NCBI GenBank assembly: GCA_022539475.1
Contig: VCMS01000310.1
Location: forward strand, 1-63,884
Origin: Gracilaria domingensis
Taxonomy: Eukaryota > Rhodophyta > Florideophyceae > Gracilariales > Gracilariaceae
Reading direction: 5' to 3'
Length of the DNA stretch: 63,884 nt
The translations under genes and the position numbers were made by a program. Positions 53,457 through 63,884 of this stretch are shown here, in pieces (positions within the stretch are counted from its first letter, which is position 1; every line of letters starts with the position of its first letter). A model generated the notes under the pieces. That model made no database searches, was not told the origin of the DNA, and saw only the letters and a program-made list of their open reading frames with translations.

Positions 53457-53649
53457 CGGTGGAGAACCATAACTGGGTTTGTTGTGTCGCTTGGAATCTG
53501 GACACTTGGAATTCCCTTTTTGGGAGATTGAAGGTCGCGGCCCCGTTCACCTGGTTGTGATACGAGATCTCTCACCCCTTTTTGGCTGCAGTTTGGAAGT
53601 CTCGCACTTGTTTGCGTAATAGCCCCGAGTTCGGTTGGCAAGCTGCAGT

Positions 53650-55762
53650 ATGCCACGCCGAGCTACGTCCTCGAAAGGAAGATCGGTTACCTCGAATGCC
53701 CCTGCGCGGTCAGGTGGTACCCGCTCGAGAATATCGGTCCCTGGATCGGGAAGTAATCGCGACAACTCCGAGAACCGGAATGCATCAGTTGATGGACAGG
53801 AGATTATAGAACTCCCTCCGCAGGCAGTACCACAACCTGAAGAGGAAGTTCCAGTCGTGGAGACACCCTCTGCCGCACCGCCGGAAAGACTTGACTCTCA
53901 GGAGTACAGTAATCTGGGCACTCGCCTTAGTATTGCTAACGCTGCCCACATATCCCTCATTGAGTCAGTCGAGGAACTCCGTCGACAGGTTTATAAACTC
54001 CTAGATAAGGACGTCTCAGGAGAGGTGCGTACCCTGAGGCAGGAGATGAATTCACTCATGGAGTGCTTCGGCTCCCCAAGGGCTTATGTGGAGGAAAACC
54101 GCCTCGTACGAGAGGATACTCAAGCCGCCGTGGAACGGATCCACGCACGCTTGTACACCCTCGAAGCCACCATTCGGATGGACGAGGAAGCAGAAGCCGC
54201 CGGGCGGAATAGTTCGGAGAACGAAAGTTCAGTTCGCCAATCCACTAGGAGAAGCCGTCGTAGGTCCATGAAGGATTCCCGTAATTACTCGGATGTGTCT
54301 GACTCCGACCCCGGAAGTAGTTCGGACAGTTCGTCCTCGTCGTCGTCCTCCGACTCTTCGGATGATAGCCGACGTCGGCGTCCCCGTTCATCGAAGTCAC
54401 GGTCCAAGGCTACTTTTACCTCTCAGGGAGCAATCCGCACCCGGGAGAAGGGGAAGAAGCACCCTGGCTTGAAGGAGTTGAAGCCATCTAATCCGCTGTA
54501 TCGGAAGTTGCTTTCATATCGCTATTATCGACTTAAGGATACCTCCGAAGTTCGGACCTCAAGGGGAACCGGAAAGGTCCGGGACTACATCCGAAAACTC
54601 GGCGTTACTCTGAATAAGAGAGAGTTTGCAGGAGAGGACCCTATCCTGGTCCTGGACTTCCTCGCAAGGTTTGTTCAAGAAGCCGATATACTCGGAATGA
54701 GCGAGGGCCAGGCGTATGTAGCCCTCCCGTATTACCTCAAAGGTTTGGCAGAAGATCAGTTTAATTCCGTCCGCGGATCGTCAAGAGCCTCGGAAGGGGG
54801 AGTTACATGTTGGCCCGAAGCGGTACACTACCTCCTAAGGTCATATGCTACTGGTCATGCCATCCAAAAGGCGACTTCCGCCTTAAGGGATACGAAGCAA
54901 CGTCCGGGAGAAACGGAAACAGCTTATTCAACGCGCCTGAATAAGGCTTTCCACCGCTGCGGTAATGTACATTCCTCTGGAGAGGGATGTTCCCTGTTAG
55001 TGGATGGGTTGGATCCCCAAATACGGGCACTTGTCGCCCGACATCGGGAGAATAATAGGAAGATGACCTACCTGGAATTAGTACAGTATGACCAAGCCGA
55101 AGGTGACACGCTCCGAGCTAGGCATCCCTCTAGAACGAAACCTCGTAAGGTACTCTTCGCCGAAGAATCGGATTATTCTTCTGCCCATGTTGACGGGAAT
55201 GGTTCCAATCTGGATCACGATAACGTTAACCTCGTCGGTAGCAACCCCGACTCTATGGGTACTTCTGACCTCCCGTCCACCTCTGTCCCGTCTTCGGAAA
55301 CGGATCCCGCATTCTATGCGCAAGGACACCGGGTTCCGGCAGCGCCAATTCCCTATGGAGGTCGTGGCATGAGGTTTACTCGCCCAGGATGGAGGGATAA
55401 CACCCCGCAGAGTCGTTTGGATAGAGGTCCCACAGGACTATTCGACCCCAGTTATCTGTTATTAATGTTACCAATATGGGCATGTCTCAACGCAGTGTAC
55501 GCTCCCTTCGCGGGAAAGGTCGAAAATCAAAGCTCAGTTCGAATCTCTCTCCCCAGAGAACCAAGCTCGTGTGCCGAGAACTTCCTACGAAGGCGCAAAG
55601 CACGCAATGGCAGTTCATTTGAGTGGTGGATCTATGACGAATCAAGCCGCTCCTGTGGTAGGCCAGAATATGGAGGGAAGAGTTGAACCCGCGAACGGTC
55701 ATCACGTTGGTGCCCAGGACGGGAATCGGCCACGACAGGCTGGTCCTGCTCCGAAAAACTAG
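53650..55762 (+). CDS. gag of element B
   Basis: The start is the ATG at 53650 (MPRRATSSKG), about 215 bases after the LTR. The order is: basic Ser-rich N terminus; Pro-rich linker; coiled coil (about residues 90-140, LRRQVYKLLDK); Arg/Ser block and Asp/Ser block with a Ser run (about 54230-54370); GAIRTREKGKKHPGLKELK; capsid-like domain (YVALPYYLKGLAEDQFNSV, WPEAVHYLLRSYATGHAIQ, TRLNKAFHRCGN); and an acidic tail. No CCHC knuckle is visible. The frame is open to 55686. By comparison with element A the true C terminus (ESLSPENQARVPRTSYEGAK, 55541-55600, ending 55762) is in another phase, so a frame change lies near 55400-55540, whether a real event or a sequence error. Confidence 0.88.
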
Positions 55763-55764
55763 AC

Positions 55765-58700
55765 TTGGGAGTCTCCCCAACGGGAGGGGCGTCTTCTGAG
55801 CCGAAGCTGAAGACGCTCGAGGCGCCTCCGCTTCACTCCCCGGCTGTTAGAATCCTAACAAGGAAGATGGCTGCCACTGACGTGGATTCGAAACACTGTG
55901 GTGTTCTTCGTCGCCCGTGGGTACGGTCCCGAAATTCCCGTGCCCCGGATAGAATCCTGGTAATGGCCAAGAGGAACTACAAGGTGTATGCCGACCTTGG
56001 CCTGTCCACCCAATTCATGGTTAGGCAATTAGCTGTCCTGGATACAGGAGCTGCCCCCAACTTGATCAACAAGAAGCTAATCCCGCCCACTCTTCGGGAG
56101 ACAATCGGTTTCGGCCCTGCTCTAAATCTCGCCGATGCGAACAATAATCCGTTGAGAACGGCTGGTTATATTACACTCCTTGTACGATTAGGAAATTGTT
56201 TGGTACAACTTGATTTTGTCGTCTGTGACTCATTGGCTGCACCGATTATTTTCGGTTGTGACTTCTGCGATCGGTTCGTGGAAGCCATCCGTCCGCGGAA
56301 ACGCCAAGTGGAAATGGAAGACGGGTCGATACTGCCGATTGTTCGGAAACCGTTGCGAGCCGCTACGCGGAAGCACGTACCGCTGCCGGCCGCGCAGCAA
56401 GCCTCCAACGATGGCATGGGGTCGACAAAACTACACGTCACGAAGTCCGTGCAGTTGCCCCCAGAATCCCAGGTATGGGTCGACGTCAACACCAAACAAT
56501 GGGGCCTCCACACGATACAACCGTTACCGGCTTTATATGAACAGCGCCAAATCGCTCTCGCTAATGGAGTGGTCACTATCCAACCAGATCAACCCTTCAA
56601 GGTCATGGTCGCCAACTTGGGAAAATCCACTCAGTGGCTGGTAAAGAACCAAGTGATTGGTACTGTGCTGCCACACCCGACTGCGGTCGTTCCGACGAAA
56701 ATACCTATCGCCAAGGTTCTCGGAGTGTCTGACCCTAAGGAGGGGGAAGAGAGCGCCGAACCGCAAGTTGTTGAAGCCGTGAATACGGAAGAAGCCCAAG
56801 AAGACTCGGGTTCAGACAATCCGAGACCTCTAGAGGTTAGTCCTGTGCCACCTGGCAGTGATTTGAAGGATCCTGTTGAGGAATTGATGAAGCTTGATTT
56901 GGAGCATGTACCGGAATCCCATCGGGAGAAGCTTCGCGAGATGCTGCGGGAATTCACTCCCATGTGGTACGGAACTCTAGGAACGATTGGAATAACTGAG
57001 CATTGCATTGACTTGCTTCCGAACACTCGGCCGATTGCACAACACCCCTATCGGGCCGGACCGAAGGCTCGGGAGGAAGAGAAGTCTCAAGTTGAGAAGA
57101 TGTTGCGGGCTGGCGTTATTGAGGCCGCTCAATCCCCTTGGGCGTCACCAGTAGTGCTAGTTCCGAAACCAGATGGATCTTGGAGATTTTGTATCGATTA
57201 CCGAAAGTTGAATGCGGTGACAGTGAAAGATGTATATCCGATACCCCGGATGGACGAATATATCGATTCTCTTGGGAGCGCGAACGTGTTCACCACCCTT
57301 GACGCTAACTGGGGATACTGGCAGGTTCTCATTAGGGAGAAAGACCGGGATAAGACGGCGTTCGTATGCCATCAAGGCCTATACCGTTTCCGGAGAATGC
57401 CCTTTGGGTTAACTAATGCACCCGCTACATTCCAGGGTGCGGTCGATATCCTACTGGCGCGATTTAAGTGGACCACATGTTTGGTGTATCTGGACGATAT
57501 CGTCCTTTTTTCCAACAATCTGGATGATCATCTGACCCATGTGCGGGACGTTTTGAGAGTATTGCGTGACGCAGGGATAACATTGAAACTCAAGAAGTGC
57601 GAGTTCTTCACCGAATCGGTCAAGTATCTGGGTCACATAATCCGTCCCGGAAAGCTTTCAGTCGATGAAGTGCGGGTCAAATCCTTGAAGGAGGCGAAAC
57701 ACCCGAGAACTCAAACAGAGCTGCGATCCTTCTTAGGACTGTGTAACGTATACCGACGTTTCGTTCCGAACTTCGCGGACATTGCTTCACCGTTGAACAA
57801 GCTCCTTACGAAAGGAAAACCTGTTGAATTGCACCCCTTTGGAGGCGAAGAGGCCTCCGCGTTCGCGGCATTGGTTGAAGCCGTGACGTCTCCGCCAATT
57901 CTGGCTCTCCCCAAACCTGGGTTACCCTATGAGGTCGACACTGACGCTAGCGCAAACCAGGTTGGGTGCGCTTTGTTTCAAACCGATGAGACCGGGGAAC
58001 GACACCCTATTGGGTACTGGTCGAGATCGCTAAACGTCCATGAGCGGAATTACTCAGTTTCCGAGAAGGAATGTCTTGCCGTAGTCTGGGCATTGTCGAC
58101 ACTCAGACCATATTTGATGGGGACCCACTTTCGTGTACACACCGACCACAAATGCCTTCGCTGGCTGATGGAAATTACCGAACCATCGGGACGCCTGATG
58201 CGGTGGAGACTCCGACTGTCGGAATTCGACTTCGAAGTAGTGTACAAGAAAGGCTCCCTTAACCTCCAGGCGGACGCCCTATCCCGTTTGGGCACATCAG
58301 CTGAAGCCGAGCCTACCGAGGACGCCGACATCCCATGTTTTATGGTTGGTGACCTCAAGGGGAGTATGGAAATTGTGACGGATGACGTTTGTGACGATAT
58401 ACTTGTCACACGACCCACTGAACCGGGTACCGGGTCATTTATACCCATCACGCCCGAGGAGATGATACGGGAACAGCAGATGGACCCCTTCTGTACACAG
58501 GTACGAGCCCGTCTGAACGGTGGATACCACTTGCCCTTTCAGGTGAATAATCAAGGCTACTTAATAAGAAAGGTGTCACCGAACCCACAAATAGTGGTGC
58601 CGCACTCCTTACAGAGTTGGGTTCTTCACCTCTCTCACTATGTGAAGTTGGGAGCCCATCCGGGAGGAAGAAAGTTGTATCTCACATTGAGAAAGGATTT

Positions 58701-59230
58701 TTACTGGCCTGCAGTGGCATTCGACTGCTATGCAGTACGTCGATCCTGTCAGGAATGTGCCAAAAACGACATCAAGCTGAGGAAGCATTCAAAGAAGTTG
58801 AAGTTATTCCCTGCAAGGGCGCCGCTAGAGTCTGTCGCCATTGACATTCTTGGCGAATTGATCAAAACCTCGCAAGGGAATCAATACCTCTTGGTGATCA
58901 CCGATCGCTTCTCAAAGCTGTACGGACGGTGCCGCTCAAGCGGATAACTGCTGCTGCTGTGGCTCAGGCGTTTGTTACCCACTGGGTCTTTGTCTATGGA
59001 CACCGGTACACGTGCTCTCCGACAACGGCTCCCAGTTCACGGTCGACTATCCTCGAATTAGGAACCTGTTCACAACAACGTATCACCCCCAAACTAATGG
59101 TCAGGCAGAGAGATTTAATCGAACCATTCTTGGTGCATTGAGATCCTACGCTGCGGAACACCCCCAAGACTTGGGATTTGTACACAGACGCCATTACATA
59201 CGCGTACAGCACCCAGGTACATGGTAACAG
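55765..59230 (+). CDS. pol of element B: protease, reverse transcriptase, RNase H, integrase
   Basis: An open frame of 1,060 codons (55765-58947). Protease: AVLDTGAAPNLINKKL (Asp at 56041, about residue 93). Reverse transcriptase: VVLVPKPDGSWRFCIDYRKL, YPIPRMDEYID, FTTLDANWGYWQV, RRMPFGLTNAPATFQ, and YLDDIVLFSNN at about residue 575. RNase H: YEVDTDASANQVGCALFQ at about residue 722 and HTDHKCLRWLM. Integrase: zinc-binding H-x-H...C-x2-C (58627-58758, ending SCQECAKN), then first catalytic Asp in VAIDILGELI (58837). A missing base at about 58918 ends the frame, but the core continues in other phases: VLSDNGSQFT at about 59012 (second Asp) and HPQTNGQAERFNRTI at about 59085 (Glu). Pol starts right after the gag stop with no ATG, so expression by frameshift or readthrough is likely. 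Confidence 0.93.
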
Positions 59231-60850
59231 TGTTGATCCTTCGGAGTAGTCTGTAAGGAGACACCTCTCTTGCAATTGAGCAACAGGCATAACAGGACGA
59301 GTATCGAAGCCCGAGGCTAATCACGCGAAGCGTGGAAGAAATAGGATTACGACGATGTGCTATTGCTAAGCGCTTATGGATGAAAGCTCAACCTGCTAGC
59401 AAGGCAATTCGAATAGCCGATCGTAGGCCGTACGCAAGTTATCGGTTGATATATGTGTTCTCAGGAGGAGTAACTACATCCTGAGAAGGAGAAGCGCCAT
59501 AAGTCTTCAATCGCCAGTGGCTCTACGGGGTTGTATCGCATAAGGAGACTACGTGTGCATTGATACTCGATAATCGCAGAGCGGTATGCTGAGATCGATT
59601 ATTATCGCGCACCGAGCCTATACAGAAGTATATCGCCGCGCGGATACCGGAAAGCGGTCTGTGCAGTCAAGTTACGACAGACGGGTATTGAGCAGATCGT
59701 CATCAGTTGGGGCAGCCGCGCAGCGTCGTCTCGTGACTTGGCTGAAACAACAGAGTTTGCTCAACGAATACCCGACTCTCACGGGTACACTACACCTCTA
59801 CTGAGTTCATAGGGTTCACGCTCGTTACGTATTGCGGCAAAATGCGAAGCGTATCAGCCCTAAAGGAGGGGAGACGTGTAATCGCGCTCCGTTGTCCGGC
59901 ATCGCGGACTACCGAGGTGCGAGTCTAAGATGAGATGGAATCCCGTGGGACGATCGGTGCTGGCGCTACGTCGCGTGATTCCTAAACCTGGCGAGGACGA
60001 AGCAGAAAAGTGAAGAATCCCTGCTGGGAGTGCTGGCGTGTAAGGATTTAAGTGCCGTTGGGATGCAATCAGTCGTGGAACGCGCTGTATATCGCTGGGC
60101 GCGACAGTGCAGTTCCGCGCCCTTCGGGGAACCGAAGCTCGGCATAAATTGGACGCATAGCCACTGGGAATGGCCGCAGTGGAGATTAGAGAAAGAATCC
60201 TTGTGGATTGGTGTGGAAAGCTTGTCGGAGAAGTGAGAAGTCCATGAAGGGGCGCTGGCTTAGCAGACGGACAGTATAAGTGCGTCGGACCGGATTCGGT
60301 AAATGGCACCGCGCGCGTGCGCATGCGCAGCGTTGGCGGGAGATTCGAGATTGATAACTGTAATCATGCCATTGCTGAGAGTGGGTGCCGCACGCTTATC
60401 GACTGCTTGTCGGAAATGACACTGTAGATACGTCACGAATGTGTGTGGCACATCACTGCGTCGGCTACCTTCCAGGAAAAGGGAGTGCAGCGGATATGCG
60501 CACGTGGCCAGCGTCGGGCGCCCGGGGGATGTGTAGGATACTTTCCGTGCAAGGCCTCTTCTGCGCCAAGGTGAAAGTGTTTGCCGCAACTGGGACGCAC
60601 CGTTTTCGCGGTTGGGGCCGTTTTGAGAAAGATAAGGAGCTCGCGGACTCCGGAGATGGGAGTTTTCGGTGAATCACTTGTGAGAATTGGACGCCGTGTG
60701 AGGAGTTTAGGCACTCCGTCGAACGGTTGAGAAAGACGAAGTCCACCTGTAGGCCTTAAGAATCGGTTCAACGCCTCCAAGACCACTAACGCGCGTGGTA
60801 ATGGACATCGATGCCCAATAGCGGAGAAGCACCAGGGATGCAATGATGGG
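59231..60850 (+). pseudogene. Integrase C-terminal region of element B, heavily frameshifted
   Basis: This is the same interval that separates the integrase core and the chromodomain in element D. No long frame survives on the plus strand and breaks are dense. The many single-base disruptions resemble those between the two B LTRs, so part of the damage may be sequence error. Confidence 0.5.
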
Positions 60851-61010
60851 CGTATAACCCAAGGAAGTCGTGGTAATGATCGTATTCGTGGAAACGAGAA
60901 AGCCCGAGGGAGCTACGGTATAGGTCCGTTGGTAGGCTATCCGAGGAGGACACTTGGAGCAATTGAACACTTCTTCCCTAGGTTCCAAGGATGTTGTCGT
61001 ATATGCGTCT
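60851..61010 (+). pseudogene. Chromodomain of element B, frameshifted
   Basis: Across the three phases one can read EVVVMIVFVE, then LRYRSVG and SEEDTW, then GAIEHF. In order these match the chromodomain blocks of element D (FEFVIDRIV, LLYRIRCYG, DNTWEPIEHL). The phase changes are one or two bases. Confidence is moderate because the match depends on combining frames. Confidence 0.5.
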
Positions 61011-61689
61011 CGGCATTGCTTCAACGTTGGATCATGCGATGGTGGGGTATGCCGGGTTAACCGGGGTGCAGGTTAAGTTCTCGTGGCTCGCTCTGCGGTT
61101 TGAAGAAGAGAAGTGCGCTCGGAAGAGAAGATGAAGTCAAGAAAGTAGAAGAGATCTCTGTAGTATAGGAGAGAAGTGTTCTGAGTAGTAAACACCGGAA
61201 TTAATCGGGCATGCGCAGTGCGGGAAAGTGTGAAATGCCTAAAAAAGGAGATAGAAGATATCTACGCCGAGAAGCCATGATGGAAGAGACGAAGGATGCT
61301 GAAGATCTAGGACAGGAAGAGGAGAGGTCCTGAGGAGGAGATGAAAAGGAGATGGAAGCAGGAGTCGTTGCCGAGAGATCTCTAAAAGGGTAAGAAGAAG
61401 CGCACTAATGGCTTTACTCAGTAATGACTCAAGATAGGATGGTGGGGAGAGTAAGACTCTATAGGTTTGCGCTGGTCGGAGGAGACCGCTTCCGCGTTGG
61501 GATTCTGTGAGAATACTACGCTCGGCGAGGGAGCTAGCCCTGCGATGGTGTTCAGCCGGAGGGATTGACGCCATGAGCCTGGAGGATCGGCCTGAAGGGA
61601 AGCACGCTCGGTCAATTTGCCGGTTGTGCGGGGAGGCTTGCAAGGACATCTAGGGGCGGGCGCATCGTTGGACCGCAGTTGCGTTCGGT

Positions 61690-63450
61690 CGATATTCGAA
61701 ATGCAGGTGAGTTGGCTGTTCCGGCAACGACGGCGATCTCAATCATTATCCCAGCATTGATCAGGACAATCCGAGGGCGATGGCATAGTCATCAGGGAAC
61801 ACAAACCCAACGTGGGTGACTATACCGCATAGGGGGGAATGCGGCTCGCGTTCCGCTTCTCTTGAGAGTTGAGCTGGGCTCCCACGGGTCGTAGTCCACC
61901 AGACCCGAAAGGGTGAAATTCCGCCCGGGTGATCGGTTCGCGAAAACTGCTGTCCATGTCAAGCTGCCAAGTACCGGTCGTCGTCAGACCTGTCGATTAC
62001 ATCCAAACTCCCCACCTCGGTTACCTCGGAACAAGAGGGTAACGAGATAATCATTCGACGGAGCACGATCAAATTTGGAGGAGATACAGGGAAGTGATAT
62101 AGACATCCACAGGAGGTGAACGGACGCGGCCCACTTCGGCGAGTACCAAAGACTAGCCCGAGTGGGATTGTATATTAACCGCGAGCCGATATAGTATTGG
62201 CTCGCGGGAGTTCAGCAAAACACCCCAGATCTACCGACTCCACCAGGATTGGGAAGGCGCACGTATCGGGACGGTAAGGCGATGCGAAGCGCAAAAGATC
62301 GACCCAAATTTGGATGCGGAATCAGAAGTGCGAGGGAGGCGCATTCCGCTCAAACAGGACCCGTCTCGAAATATAGAGATCACGGTTGTGCCTACTCGTG
62401 CAGGTATCCGAACTGTGCCTCAGCAGGGACGAATCACGGAGATTCAGGACTCACTTCCAATGATATCCGGATGCTACCGCTTTCGGACTCGCCAACGCGT
62501 TGCTAAAAGGAAGCTCGACCCGTAGGTCGATAGTGCGACACGCTGAAGTCGAATTCTGCGGAATCGTGATATATCGCACTTCTGCACCTGAGTAAGCGAA
62601 CGGAGCCATCTCCCACGCGGATTGTCAACGGGACTCGCGTTCACACGGAGCAAGTGGGTTTACCCAATGGTTCAGCCACTCGCGGAGGTACTGCATCTCG
62701 GGGGATCCCCGTGGGAGCATTCGTTCACGGCGTAAGAATTGATGAGACTCATCGGAACCGCTCGTCGGGTGGAACAACGGCGCGCGGGAAGAGATAAGGT
62801 GCGGCGTATATCCGATTGACGAGGGACTCATACTGATAATCCACCCATTACGGGGGTTCGAACGTCAACGTGACAGCCTGCTCGGATCATTGCAATGCAA
62901 TGGCGTTAGGACGAAAGCCTGATGAGTAGAGGCAATTTGGAGACCGGAGGCATCGGAAGGCGAGCACCGGAGGGATAACGCGCTTGAAGCGAGTGAAAGG
63001 AGCGACGTTGCGGAGCCGGAGTTGCGCTTGAGAAAGGGAAGAATCCGAGAATGGTTGTCTCCGTAGGGTTTGGTTGAAGCCGTGACCAGTACGGATTCCT
63101 TGAGGGAGAGGAGCTGACTGAAAACACACGAAAGGTATTTGGAGGGGCTTGAGGAGGGATGTCCTTGTTGTGTACGGCACCTGGCCGAGGGCAACTCAGA
63201 GCCGCTTGGCGGAGCTGACGACGAAGGTTCCCGGAGCCTGGGTTGGTATGTGAACGGGTCGGCGATTCTAGTTTCTGCTTAAAGGGAGGAGTGAAGAAGC
63301 AGGTTGAGTACTGGCATGCTGGGCGCGAGGTATGGAGGAGAAGGAGGAGTATAGTGATCGAAGTCGGAGGCGAAAGCGCTTTTGGTGGAATCAAGTGGTT
63401 CGGTAGAACCGAGGTGGACGATCATGATTTACTACCGATGTCGTACTGTT
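61690..63450 (-). pseudogene. Antisense accessory gene of element B, homologous to that of D
   Basis: On the minus strand, between chromodomain and polypurine tract, the same blocks occur as in the D copy and in the same order. They are AEFDFSVSHYRPTG (about 62520-62560; PEFDFDISQYCAYG in D), RIALPSRYVRLP (about 62245-62280; NALPSRFVRP in D), YYIGSRLI (62174-62197; identical in D), NRSPGR (61921-61938; same in D), DYDPW (61882-61896; YYDPW in D) and a VPDDY-type block further on (FPEDY in D). Frames are broken every few dozen codons. The N-terminal part (62900-63450) is Pro/Ser-rich, as in D. Function is unknown. Its antisense placement before the 3' LTR recalls the antisense genes of some plant Ty3/gypsy elements, but no sequence relation to those was recognised. 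Confidence 0.72.
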
Positions 63451-63491
63451 CCCCCCGTCCGCGGGGGGACTCTGGCTCGCGCGTCGAACCT

Positions 63492-63504
63492 AAGGCAGGG
63501 GAGA
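63492..63504 (+). other. Polypurine tract of element B
   Basis: AAGGCAGGGGAGA lies directly before the TG of the 3' LTR. Confidence 0.85.
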
Positions 63505-63884
63505 TGTGGAGCAACGGTTCGCTATCGGTGCATCACGTTTCATAATGAGATGGAGGTACCGATGGCGGGTGACGTGGCTAAGTTGAAAACTGCCTATTTG
63601 GGGTATTGTGGGATTGCTTGGTTGGACATCCTTTAGGTAGAGCCCTGCATGGGAAGTGCTAGTGATGTGATAGTAGGCACGTGTGGGCTGGCTTAGTTAG
63701 ATTTTGTGGATCACGGCCGTTGGGGCATACCACACCTTGTAAGTGGGTCGCCACTAGTGTATGACCTCGGAGGTGTGCATTGTAGATCCGTAGTAGTAAT
63801 GAGTATACTATGCTCGGTGTGATCTCCCTGGAGCCGAGAAGTAATGGACACTGAGTCGCGTCCTGTCAGATCGGGCTATAAGTA
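63505..63884 (+). repeat. Element B 3' LTR, partial at the window edge
   Basis: It matches 52446-52845 of the 5' LTR from TGTGGAGC on. Differences are mostly one-base gains and losses rather than substitutions. The window ends shortly after the TATA region. Confidence 0.93.

Larger units (their letters stand above)
52446..63884 (+). mobile_element. Element B: near-complete Ty3/gypsy chromovirus, 3' LTR cut by the window edge
   Basis: It contains a 5' LTR, primer binding site, gag, pol (protease, reverse transcriptase, RNase H, integrase, chromodomain), an antisense accessory gene, a polypurine tract and 380 bases of the 3' LTR. Predicted full length is about 12.05 kb, ending near 64,494 outside the window. 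It inserted into the protease region of element A; GTGGA at 52441-52445 should be repeated after its end. The central pol frame is intact for 1,060 codons, so it is the youngest element here. Confidence 0.92.

Noticed and set aside
60433..60843. 136-codon minus-strand frame in element B
   Set aside because: It lies in the region matching integrase C-terminal sequence on the plus strand and has no counterpart in element D.
62249..62525. Plus-strand frames of 71 and 85 codons in element B
   Set aside because: They overlap, on the opposite strand, the conserved blocks of the antisense gene, which are supported by homology to element D.

Overview
The window is nuclear DNA of a eukaryote and almost all of it is mobile-element sequence in several states of decay. 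It holds LTR retrotransposons with target-site duplications, CACTA/TNP2-like and Plavaka-like DNA transposases, hairpin-rich spacers, and relics of ordinary eukaryotic genes (a sirtuin and an HI0933/BaiN-type flavoprotein). There are no operons, ribosome binding sites, CRISPR arrays or recognisable tRNA genes. A photosynthetic eukaryote with intron-poor genes and a transposon-filled genome, such as a florideophyte red alga, would fit, but no single gene settles this; it is a low-confidence inference.

Region 1 (1-7.8 kb): a broken gene joining a beta-class N4/N6 DNA methyltransferase core to a SET-like domain (+), a broken coiled-coil gene (+), and an intact Plavaka-like transposase of about 1,060 residues (-) whose stop codon overlaps the previous gene's stop codon. 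A 75-bp near-perfect palindrome follows. Region 2 (8.0-11.8 kb) is AT-rich, with a direct repeat-hairpin-direct repeat unit and three consecutive strong hairpins.

Region 3 (11.8-31.7 kb): one minus-strand Ty3/gypsy chromodomain retrotransposon, called D here, bounded by a 5-bp GAAAA duplication. D lost most of gag-pol by internal deletion, carries a small MITE-like insert in its leader, and has its 3' LTR split by an 11.66-kb insertion flanked by GGATAT. The insertion carries a TNP2-like transposase relic, a hypothetical gene, and relics of a sirtuin (catalytic core deleted), a flavoprotein (two in-frame stops) and an unidentified gene. Region 4 (31.8-36.3 kb) is AT-rich and contains another TNP2-like relic (-). 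Region 5 (36.4-40.7 kb) is a second Ty3/gypsy lineage, element C, with broken gag-pro-RT-RNase H-integrase.

Region 6 (40.7-48.7 kb) is mostly unassigned. Region 7 (48.7-63.9 kb) is a nest: element A (LTR, gag, start of protease) is interrupted within its protease by element B, a nearly full-length relative of D that runs off the right edge in its 3' LTR.

The best-supported novelty is that B and D, on opposite strands, both carry a homologous extra gene antisense to the retrotransposon, lying between the integrase chromodomain and the 3' LTR. The second is the DNA methyltransferase-SET gene next to a Plavaka-like transposase, which suggests a transposon carrying two chromatin-modifying activities. 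Many frameshifts near the right end look like single-base homopolymer errors and should be checked before those genes are called dead.
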